A stretch of 64,000 bases of DNA from Clostridiales bacterium (lineage in GTDB: Bacteria; Bacillota; Clostridia; Christensenellales; Borkfalkiaceae): NCBI GenBank assembly GCA_015069425.1, contig SVIP01000005.1, positions 1-64,000 of the forward strand, given 5' to 3'. The notes beneath the pieces were generated by a model that was not told where the DNA came from, did not search any database, and saw nothing but the letters and a program-made list of their open reading frames with translations. How positions within the stretch are numbered: position 1 is the first letter of the stretch; each line of letters begins with the position of its first letter. Position numbers and translations under genes: made by a program. Shown piece by piece: positions 50,400 to 58,186 of this stretch.

Positions 50400-52670
50400 T
50401 TATCTTAACTTTTTAGGTTTTCTTATGCGGTTTAATTTTTTATTTAATTTTAAAAGTTCTTCTTTGGTAAACGACACGTTCATCATTCCCATCATGCTCG
50501 TTAAACGCAATACTGTGAAACCACCCATCATTTGCATCAATCCGCCGTCAGCCTTTAAGTCAACGTCGAACCCGCCTGAATTTTTACCTTCATTTTTATC
50601 CTTTTTGTTGGCATTCATTTTCTTCTTTATTTTAAGTCCTACACCTAAAAACCAAAGTTTACCTCTAAAACAGGACATAATGTCGGAAATTTTATCATTA
50701 AGTGAAAATTTTCCAACTGGAGCGTTTACGTCAAACCAGTTTAGAACTGCGCCTTTTTCAACTAAAACGTAGTCCATATTCATTTCATCTACTTTACGGA
50801 TTATGCCCTTATCGGTAAGTTCGCCCGCTTTTGCGATTATTTCACTTTCGCCAACGTTCTTAACCTCAAAATAGAAGAAGTGGTCTGGTGCGGATTTTTT
50901 ACCTATGCTTTCACCGTTAACAAAAAGTTCTACTTCTGGTTGATTAGAGTAAACGGTTACCTTTGTAACGTCCTCTACCCTATCGATATATCTCTTTCCG
51001 CAAAGATGAACGAAAGGCTCGTCTGAAAGCCACGCTTTATATGCATAAAAAGCATCTTTTTTATACTTTCTATCCATAGTAATTAATCCTTTGTGGTTTT
51101 GTCCGTTTTCACCGCCTTCGGCTCTAGCATCTGCACCAAAGTCAAACATGTTCCAAACGTGTGTTGCCCATAAATATTTACGGCTAAACAACTGCTTTAT
51201 AAGTTCTTCGTGATAATATGCTTGATATTCTTCAGTATAATCACCTTGTTTAGGGTCGCTTGTGTGCCAATTAAGTGCTTCACAGCCATATTCAGAACAG
51301 CCAATCGGAATAGTGGAGTGCATTTCATGGAATTTATCAAACCAAGGTCCATTCATACTAGTGTCGCCACCATACCAACCGAAATAGTGGTTATATGATA
51401 CCACGTCGGGAATTTGTAAGTAAGGGTCATCCATTTTACACATAGACACGGCTGCAATAGTAGTTAATCTCGTCTTGTCCATTTCATGAACTAAATCATT
51501 TAAAATTTTGTGATTTTCTAAAAGGTCGTTGTCTGAACCAGCTATAGAAATTTCATTTGATAATCCCCAAACTACAATAGATGGGTGATTGTAGTTTTGT
51601 GTAATCAATTCTTTCATTTGAGAAATAGTATTTTCTCTACCAGTCGGCATGTGTTTTGAAATATACGGAATTTCCGCCCAAATTACAAGACCTTTTTCAT
51701 CGCATAAGTCATAAAAATACTGGTCGTGTTGATAATGAGCAAGTCTAATAGTTGTTGCACCCACTTCCATGATTAAATCTATATCTTCTTCGTGGTGTTC
51801 AGGAAGAAGAGCATTACCAAATCCAAATCTATCTTGATGGCGTGATACACCACGGAGAGGATATTCCTTACCATTAAGAATAAATCCGTTGTCAGGATCT
51901 ATCTTAAACGTTCTGCAACCAAAACGACTACAAACGTTGTCTATAACTTCACCGTTTTCTACTATTTCTACTTCTAAGCAATATAGATAAGGGTCTTTTC
52001 TTCCATTCCAAAGGTGTGCATCTTTAATTTCAAAGGTAACGCTTGTTTCGCTACTTTCAATTTTATCAATTTCTTTTTCTTCCTTATCATAAACGGTATA
52101 AACAAGTTTTTGTCCTTCTTTAAGGTTTTTGACAAACACTTGCACGTCTACCGTCGTTTTTTCTTCTCCAACGATTGGAGTAATCATTATGCCTTTACCA
52201 CCGTAATAATCTAAATCAAAGTGAGTATTGTTTACAGCAATAATGTTTACGTTACGATAAAGTCCACCGTAAAAAGTGAAGTCCGCCATTTGCGGATAAA
52301 CGGTTTCGTTTGCAGAATTATCAACTATAACCGCAAGGTCAGTTTCTTCATTAAGTTTTTCGGTAATATCCACTCTCCAAGTTGAATAACCGCCGTCGTG
52401 GTGAGCTAATTTTTCACCGCCAACAAACACGTCCGCAGATGAGTTCGCTCCGTTAAATTCTAAATAATAACGGTCAGCAATAGGAAAATCTTGTTTGTTT
52501 AATTTCTTAAAATATAAGCAAGAACCACGGAAATAGTCGTTCCCGCCGTCATATCCATCATCTTTATTCCAAGTGTGTGGGAGATTAATTTTTTCCCCAT
52601 CACGGATAGTTATGTCTGTAGTGTTTTTAGTAAAAATCCAGTTTTCATTTATATTAATTATCTTTCTCAC
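50400..52670 (-). CDS. GH2 beta-galactosidase
   Basis: A 756-residue cytoplasmic glycosidase with the GH2 order: sugar-binding beta-sandwich (PHTWNKDDGYDGG near 31), Ig-like domain (about 150-255), then the TIM barrel with RGVSRHQDRFG near 273-283, acid/base Glu373 in WGLSNEIS and nucleophile Glu460 in GCSEYGCEA. The start is GTG with AAGGAGAG 6 bases upstream. The last 65 residues are unusual: a Lys/Gly linker, then a Met-rich GGLMQMMGGFTVLRLTSMMG and a helical basic end (LLKLNKKLNRIRKPKK). They look like an added small domain. It follows a GPH symporter gene, which would supply the galactoside. Confidence 0.93.
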   Translation of the reverse strand: MRKIININENWIFTKNTTDITIRDGEKINLPHTWNKDDGYDGGNDYFRGSCLYFKKLNKQDFPIADRYYLEFNGANSSADVFVGGEKLAHHDGGYSTWRVDITEKLNEETDLAVIVDNSANETVYPQMADFTFYGGLYRNVNIIAVNNTHFDLDYYGGKGIMITPIVGEEKTTVDVQVFVKNLKEGQKLVYTVYDKEEKEIDKIESSETSVTFEIKDAHLWNGRKDPYLYCLEVEIVENGEVIDNVCSRFGCRTFKIDPDNGFILNGKEYPLRGVSRHQDRFGFGNALLPEHHEEDIDLIMEVGATTIRLAHYQHDQYFYDLCDEKGLVIWAEIPYISKHMPTGRENTISQMKELITQNYNHPSIVVWGLSNEISIAGSDNDLLENHKILNDLVHEMDKTRLTTIAAVSMCKMDDPYLQIPDVVSYNHYFGWYGGDTSMNGPWFDKFHEMHSTIPIGCSEYGCEALNWHTSDPKQGDYTEEYQAYYHEELIKQLFSRKYLWATHVWNMFDFGADARAEGGENGQNHKGLITMDRKYKKDAFYAYKAWLSDEPFVHLCGKRYIDRVEDVTKVTVYSNQPEVELFVNGESIGKKSAPDHFFYFEVKNVGESEIIAKAGELTDKGIIRKVDEMNMDYVLVEKGAVLNWFDVNAPVGKFSLNDKISDIMSCFRGKLWFLGVGLKIKKKMNANKKDKNEGKNSGGFDVDLKADGGLMQMMGGFTVLRLTSMMGMMNVSFTKEELLKLNKKLNRIRKPKKLR

Positions 52671-52772
52671 GGTAACTCTCCTTATTCATTTTATAAATTT
52701 TAGGTGCTCAATCGTTATGACCGAACACCTTTATCTAAGTATTAAGCGTTTTCTTCAGCAGACACGGTTTCT

Positions 52773-54170
52773 TCACGACCTAACTCTTTGTTCATTTTTT
52801 TCAAGAGTTTTCTTGTCTAAGTTGTAAATTAATGCAAGTCCAACAAATTGTAATATAGCCGAGAATAAGAATGTTGCGGCAACAAGTACTCTCATATTAA
52901 TTGCAACTTGCCATACTTGATTACCTTCATTTTCACCTACGTATCCAAGCGCAACCATTATAACTAAAATTAATGCAGGACCTATACCTTGAGCTAATTT
53001 TCTAAAGAATGAATGTAAAGAATATACAATACCTTCTTCTCTATTACCGGTCTTCCATTCGTTATAGTCTATTGCATCGCCCATCATTGCCCAAGATACG
53101 GTTGAGTATATGCCAAGTCCTAATGAATATATGAGTTGGAAGAAAACATAAAGAACAAGATCCAACCCCGTATTGTTAGGTGTTATAATGAACAATCCAA
53201 GAGCAGCAACTACCGAGCAAATAGACCCAAATGTTGCAAGTTCTTTTTTGCCATATTTAGCAACCATTTTACGTGCAAGCGGTGTGAAACATACAATAGG
53301 TATCATAGCAAAAAGTTGAACAATACCGGAAATTTTTACATTCTGGAAATACGATTGAAATATTACAGTTACCGCTGTAGTTGCACCTTGCATTCCAATA
53401 AACATGCCCATTGCCGCAATCGTTGCTCCAACAGCAGGACGGTTTTTCATAAAATTTATAAATGCTTTCCAAACGTTGAATTTCGGCTTTTCTTCGTTTA
53501 ATATTACTTCTTGGTCAACCCTTATTTCTGTGTTTCTAATCATGAATTGGAAACATATAAAACCTAGCACACCCATAATAAGTGCTGCAATAAATACTCT
53601 TTCCCCGATAAGATTGTTCTCAGAATCGTAAATAATGAAAGGAAGTATTACCATTGGCAGCATATTCCCAAATATAGAACCGATTGAGCGCCAAGCAGAT
53701 AATGAAGCTCTATCTTTAACGTCGCTTGAAATTAAAGAAAGTAAAGAGCCATAAGGTACGTTAGCAACCGTATAGAATGCATCCCAAATTACGTAGCCAA
53801 AAATAAATATTAACGCTTTTGCCCAAGGCTTAGCATTGGGGAATGGCAAGAAACAACATGCTCCACCAACAATTAAACCTATAGAGCCCGCCCAAATATA
53901 AGTTAAAAATTTATTTCTCTTATATTTGTGTCTATCCGCATCAATTAATGTACCAATTAATGGGTCGTTTATTGCGTCCCAAACTTGCACTATTATTAGT
54001 AATAATGCATACCATAAATCCATGCCCATAAACTGTGTCCAGAAAATAGACATCGTTCCTTTGAGTGCAAAACTCATGTTGCAACCCAAATCACCTGCTG
54101 CATACGCAACACTGTCTCGAATGCCAAACTTGCGTTTCCCATTCGCATCTAGCAATGGTTGTTTTTTCAT
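52773..54170 (-). CDS. GPH-family glycoside:cation symporter
   Basis: A 465-residue, 12-helix transporter of the glycoside-pentoside-hexuronide family (MelB/LacS-like). KKQPLLDANGKRKFGIRDSVAYAAGDLGCNMSFALKG is the typical start, VQVWDAINDPLIGTLIDADRHKYKRNKF near 70-100 carries the cation-site Asp residues, and FTPLARKMVAKYGKKELA is a later loop motif. The ATG at 54170 follows AGAGGG; an earlier in-frame start by 12 codons has no ribosome site. It is first of a transporter-GH2 unit opposite an AraC gene, and its promoter has a TATAAT but a poor -35, consistent with activation. Confidence 0.9.
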   Translation of the reverse strand: MKKQPLLDANGKRKFGIRDSVAYAAGDLGCNMSFALKGTMSIFWTQFMGMDLWYALLLIIVQVWDAINDPLIGTLIDADRHKYKRNKFLTYIWAGSIGLIVGGACCFLPFPNAKPWAKALIFIFGYVIWDAFYTVANVPYGSLLSLISSDVKDRASLSAWRSIGSIFGNMLPMVILPFIIYDSENNLIGERVFIAALIMGVLGFICFQFMIRNTEIRVDQEVILNEEKPKFNVWKAFINFMKNRPAVGATIAAMGMFIGMQGATTAVTVIFQSYFQNVKISGIVQLFAMIPIVCFTPLARKMVAKYGKKELATFGSICSVVAALGLFIITPNNTGLDLVLYVFFQLIYSLGLGIYSTVSWAMMGDAIDYNEWKTGNREEGIVYSLHSFFRKLAQGIGPALILVIMVALGYVGENEGNQVWQVAINMRVLVAATFLFSAILQFVGLALIYNLDKKTLEKNEQRVRS

Positions 54171-54313
54171 AACTATTCCCTCTTTTATTTTTTTGGGGTT
54201 GACCACTATTTATTGTCTAACTCCTTAATTTCCCCTTGTTTTTATTATAATTTATTTTAAAATGCAAAGTGAGTAAATTTTTTATGTTAATTTGTAATAT
54301 TTTTATCAAGTTA

Positions 54314-54342
54314 TTGTTTTTAGTTAATTTTTATGATATAAT
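54314..54342 (+). promoter_or_regulatory. Promoter of the second AraC-family gene
   Basis: TTGTTT (54314-54319), 17-base spacer, TATAAT (54337-54342), 32 bases before the ATG. Confidence 0.7.
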
Positions 54343-54374
54343 AATATAAATTAACAAACTTTCTTTGGTAATTT

Positions 54375-55589
54375 ATGTATTACACTAACGAACTCTCTTT
54401 TTTAAAAGACGTATTTAAGAAAACAAATTTAAGCGTTTATGAGATTAACGGGCAAGAATTTGCGAATTCGTTCGTCAATTTAATTATTGACGATTTTTTC
54501 AATAACGATACTTATTTAAAAGACGTTATTAAAAAAACAAAACCTAGAACACTTTATAAAATAATTGATATTTACGATCGCTGTTATAGACTTTTAGTAT
54601 TGCCTGAAACACCAACCCATACAGTTCTATGTGTTGGTCCCTTCCTTTCTTCTCCTATTTCACAAGATAAATTACTATACATTTGTGAAAACAATAATAT
54701 TTCTCCACAAAAGCAAAGATTTTTAAATGAATATTACATAAGCTTGCCTATATTACCAGCGGAAAGCCATTTGTTGACGATGCTTAACACTTTTTGCGAA
54801 AGGATATGGGATACTCCATCTTTTAGTGTGGAAGAAATTGAACAAAAATATTCTTTAGTTGACTTTCCTATTAGTAAAACTATGCAAGATAACGACTCGG
54901 ATATATTAGTAAATATTAAGGCTTTAGAAAGGAGATATGCCTATGAAAATGAAATAATTAGAGCCGTTTCACTGGGCATTCCCAATTCCGAGGCTAGATT
55001 TAGCAATGTTTTTACTAATGAGTTTTTTGAAAAAAGAGTTGCAGATCCTCTTAAAAATGCTAAAAATTACTGTATAATTATGAATACTCTTTTAAGAAAA
55101 AGTGCAGAAAAAGGTGGAGTTCACCCTTTCCATCTAGACCAGATTTCAAGTGATTTTGCAGGAAAAATAGAAAGCCTCTCCAACCTATCGGAAATTCCTC
55201 CATTAATGAATAATATGTTTACAAGTTATTGTAAATTAGTGCGAAAAAACTCCTTAAAAAAGTATTCTTTAGTAGTACAAAAAACAATTCTCATAATTGA
55301 CTCTGACCTTTCTGCCGAACTTTCAACTAGTTGTTTAGCATCAAAGTTAAACGTAAGCCTAGGATATTTATCTAACGTATTTAAAAAAGAAACAGGCAAA
55401 ACACTTAGTGAGTACATACGACAAAAACGAATAAACTATGCAAAACACCTAATGAACACCACAAATTTGCAAATACAAACCATTGCACTACACTGTGGCA
55501 TAATGGATTTACAATATTTTTCTAAAATATTTAAAAGGCAAACTGGAAAAACACCTACTGAATACAAACAATTAATTAAAAATAAATAG
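54375..55589 (+). CDS. AraC-family regulator with large N-terminal sensor
   Basis: A 404-residue regulator. The first 290 residues are an unassigned sensor region (MYYTNELSFLKDVFKKTNL...; YKIIDIYDRCYRLLVLPETPTHTVLCVGPFLS), resembling the sensor part of lactose/galactoside-type AraC regulators in Firmicutes. The C-terminus is the double helix-turn-helix: LASKLNVSLGYLSNVFKKETGKTLSEYIRQKRINYA and IQTIALHCGIMDLQYFSKIFKRQTGKTPTEYK. It is divergent from the GPH symporter-GH2 genes and is the likely activator of them. No clear Shine-Dalgarno sequence precedes the ATG. Confidence 0.9.
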   Translation: MYYTNELSFLKDVFKKTNLSVYEINGQEFANSFVNLIIDDFFNNDTYLKDVIKKTKPRTLYKIIDIYDRCYRLLVLPETPTHTVLCVGPFLSSPISQDKLLYICENNNISPQKQRFLNEYYISLPILPAESHLLTMLNTFCERIWDTPSFSVEEIEQKYSLVDFPISKTMQDNDSDILVNIKALERRYAYENEIIRAVSLGIPNSEARFSNVFTNEFFEKRVADPLKNAKNYCIIMNTLLRKSAEKGGVHPFHLDQISSDFAGKIESLSNLSEIPPLMNNMFTSYCKLVRKNSLKKYSLVVQKTILIIDSDLSAELSTSCLASKLNVSLGYLSNVFKKETGKTLSEYIRQKRINYAKHLMNTTNLQIQTIALHCGIMDLQYFSKIFKRQTGKTPTEYKQLIKNK

Positions 55590-55640
55590 CACCAGTTAAA
55601 CAAAAAACACCCTCTCGGGTGTTTTTTGTTTAACTGGTGC
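55589..55640. terminator. Perfect 24-bp inverted repeat, terminator shared by AraC gene and tRNA-Leu
   Basis: Arms 55589-55612 and 55617-55640 are exact complements around the loop TCTC. The inner part (CAAAAAACACCC / GGGTGTTTTTTG) is an intrinsic terminator for the AraC gene and, on the other strand, for tRNA-Leu. The outer bases include the tRNA 3' end (GC-ACCA). Confidence 0.9.
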
Positions 55641-55720
55641 GAGTAGCAGGACTTGAACCTGTACGGCTGTTAACCATTAGAATCTGAATCTAACGCGTCT
55701 GCCAATTCCGCCATACTCGC
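55635..55720 (-). tRNA. tRNA-Leu (anticodon CAG)
   Basis: Minus-strand class II tRNA. The acceptor stem GCGAGTA pairs with TACTCGC, followed by A and an encoded CCA. The anticodon arm TTAGA-TTCAGAT-TCTAA gives CAG, reading CUG. A long variable arm and the T-loop GGTTCAAGTCC are present. It is 86 bases with CCA and lies 4 bases downstream of the Dabb gene, at the end of the metK-tsaD gene run. Confidence 0.95.
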
Positions 55721-55724
55721 TCGA

Positions 55725-56009
55725 TTAAAATTCAAAATCCACAGAAACACTTGTTTTTGTAACTGCGTGCATGTGTTTTTTTACAACTTCTACGTGGTAT
55801 TTGTCTTGTTGATAATCTGCTAAAGCATTCATATCTTCAAGAATTACCGATAAAATTACGTCATAAGAACGTGCAGATCCTAGACAGTCAATTCCAACTT
55901 CTATGCCTTTTAGCATAGGCACTTTCCCTTGCATACTTAAAAGCACTTCTTTCGCTTTTTCCTTTGATTCACCTTCGTTCAATTTAAAACATACTACGTG
56001 TTTAATCAT
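55725..56009 (-). CDS. Dabb-domain (stress-responsive alpha/beta barrel) protein
   Basis: A 94-residue protein covering a single Dabb domain (PF07876). It starts MIKHVVCFKLNEGESKEKA, has GIEVGIDCLGSARSYDVILSVILED in the middle, and H-x-x-VVKKHMHAVTKTSVSVDF at the end, where the family keeps His residues. Members are small dimeric ferredoxin-fold proteins, some of them enzymes. The role in this operon is unknown. It follows tsaD by 2 bases. Confidence 0.88.
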   Translation of the reverse strand: MIKHVVCFKLNEGESKEKAKEVLLSMQGKVPMLKGIEVGIDCLGSARSYDVILSVILEDMNALADYQQDKYHVEVVKKHMHAVTKTSVSVDFEF

Positions 56010-56011
56010 AA

Positions 56012-57076
56012 TTATCTTCTCCTAAAATTTAATGGCACAACCGCTTTTGCGTTTAAGTCTAAGTCTGCAAAATTGCGTTTTTTATATTGCAAATAGCCCT
56101 CTGCACCTATCATTGCACCATTATCAGTACAATATTTCTTCTCAGGTATAACGAGATTTATTTTTTCTTTTTCGGCACGATTTTTAAGCGTTTCCCTTAA
56201 ATAACCGTTTGCACCCACTCCGCCAGACACCGTAATTGTGTTATAGCCATATTCTTTACAAGCCTTTACGGCTTTATTAACTAATACGTCCACGGCAGAG
56301 CACTGAAAACTACAAGCAACGTCCGCTTTATTTACTTCATTCCCCTTACTCTCTTCGTTATGTACGAAATTTATAACAGCTGTTTTTAAGCCACTGTAGG
56401 AAAAATCATATTCTCCGCCGTCATAATTTTTAAGCATTTTAGGAAGCGAAACAACGTTTTTCCCGTCTTTTGCAAGCCTTTCGACGTTTGGTCCGCCTGG
56501 ATAATTCAATCCAAGTACTCTTGCTACTTTATCAAACGCCTCACCAACAGCGTCGTCAATAGTACTTCCTAAAACAGATAAATTATAGTAATCGTCTACT
56601 GCAACTATCGCTGTATGTCCACCGCTAGCCAAAATAGTAATAAAGGGTGGCTCTAAAGTCTTATCGGCAAGATAAGATGCTGCGATATGCCCCCTTATAT
56701 GACTTACAGGAATAAGTGGTTTACCCGTAGAAAAAGCAAGTGCTTTTGCAAAAGAAACACCAACTAACAGTGCGCCTAATAACCCTGCTCCCTCGGTGAC
56801 CGCAAAAGCGTCTATATCATCTAGCATAAGGTTTGCGGACTTTAATGCACGTTCTGTCGCCGTTAAAATCGCCGTTGTATGTGTCCTTGATGCAATCTCA
56901 GGCACAACCCCACCAAACCTTGCGTGTTCGGTTGCAGAACTGATTATTTCTTCAGATAAAATTTCTCTTCCGTCTTTTATGATCGCAACCGCCGTCTCGT
57001 CACAAGACGTCTCTATTCCCATTATAATTGGGTTTTCTTTAAGTTGCAACTTTTTTATATTTTCAAAGTAACTCAT
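56012..57076 (-). CDS. tsaD: tRNA N6-threonylcarbamoyladenosine transferase TsaD
   Basis: TsaD, with TsaB and TsaE, transfers threonylcarbamoyl to A37 of ANN-decoding tRNAs. The 354-residue ASKHA-fold protein has MGIETSCDETAVAI near 19-32, EHARFGGVVPEIASRTH, the metal site HIRGHIAASYL near 124-134, LASGGHTAIV and a late VSGGVGANGYLR. The N-terminus carries about 16 residues before the conserved start, so an internal start is possible, but the ATGA overlap with prfB supports the longer form. Confidence 0.96.
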   Translation of the reverse strand: MSYFENIKKLQLKENPIIMGIETSCDETAVAIIKDGREILSEEIISSATEHARFGGVVPEIASRTHTTAILTATERALKSANLMLDDIDAFAVTEGAGLLGALLVGVSFAKALAFSTGKPLIPVSHIRGHIAASYLADKTLEPPFITILASGGHTAIVAVDDYYNLSVLGSTIDDAVGEAFDKVARVLGLNYPGGPNVERLAKDGKNVVSLPKMLKNYDGGEYDFSYSGLKTAVINFVHNEESKGNEVNKADVACSFQCSAVDVLVNKAVKACKEYGYNTITVSGGVGANGYLRETLKNRAEKEKINLVIPEKKYCTDNGAMIGAEGYLQYKKRNFADLDLNAKAVVPLNFRRR

Positions 57077-58174
57077 TGTGATTTCTTTAGGTAATCGTTA
57101 ATAAACCCTTGAATATTTCCATTCATAACCGAGTTAACGTCGGTAATTTCAAAGCCTGTTCTATGGTCTTTAACCAAAGTATACGGACAAAATACGTAAG
57201 AACGAATTTGACTACCCCACTCTATTTTCTTTATTTCGCCTTTTATATCTTGGTCTAACTCCATTCTCTCCGCTTCACGCTTTTCTATAAGTTTACTAAT
57301 AAGCATTTTCATTGCCATTTCACGGTTTTGTGTTTGACTTCTTTCATTTTGACAAGCAACCACGATACCCGTAGGCAAGTGCGTAATGCGAATAGCGGAC
57401 TCAGTTTTATTTACGTGCTGTCCGCCCGCACCACTAGAACGGTAAGTATCCACTTTTAATTCATCGGGACTAATTTTAATCTCTTCGTCATCTTCAATTT
57501 CCGGCATAACTTCAAGTGATGCAAAAGAGGTGTGTCTTCTCTTATTAGCATCAAAAGGGGAAATTCTAACAAGTCTATGCACTCCTTTCTCGGCTTTTAG
57601 ATAACCATAGGCACAGTCCCCCTCAACCTTAAAAGAAACGGATTTTATACCAGCCTCGTCGCCTTCTAAACGGTCAAGTTCCGTAAGCGTATAGCCATTT
57701 TTCTCAGCGTAATACATATACATTCTGTATAGCATTTCCGTCCAATCACACGCCTCTGTTCCGCCAGCACCTGCATGCAAAGTTAAAAGAGCATTTAGCT
57801 TATCGTATTTACCTCTTAAAAGTGCTGTTAGTCGCATCTCTTCAATTTTCTTTTCAACAGAAGAGAGCTCTACCTCCAATTCTTCTAAAAGGCTTTCATC
57901 ATTTTCTTCTTCTGCAAGGTCGACGATTTCTAATGCCTCGTTAACCGTTTTTTCTGCTTTATCAAAGGCAGAAACTTTATTAGTTAAAGATGCTATTTCT
58001 TTAGAAATCTGTTGTGATTTTGCTAAGTCTGTATAAATTTCGGGCTTTTCTGAAAGTTCTGTTTTTTCCTTTAACTCTATACGCAACTTATCGACGTCAA
58101 AGAGAGTGTCCCGTTTCCGCTAGGATACCTTTTAATTCTTTAATTTTAAGTCTATATTCTTCAGATTTAATCAT
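57073..58174 (-). CDS. prfB: Peptide chain release factor 2 with programmed +1 frameshift
   Basis: RF2 ends translation at UGA and UAA. The gene begins at ATG 58174 (AAGGAAA upstream). Codons 1-25 read MIKSEEYRLKIKELKG and on to HSL, then UGA follows (58097-58099) in the classic CTT TGA C context. A +1 shift continues into DVDKLRIELKEK and the main frame. That frame has the SPF-type codon-recognition region (LVRISPFDANKRRHTSF) and the GGQ loop (RSSGAGGQHVNKTES). The downstream frame alone would lack the start. The stop overlaps tsaD. Low RF2 increases shifting, so the protein controls its own level. Confidence 0.95.
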
Positions 58175-58186
58175 TGAAAATTTCCT

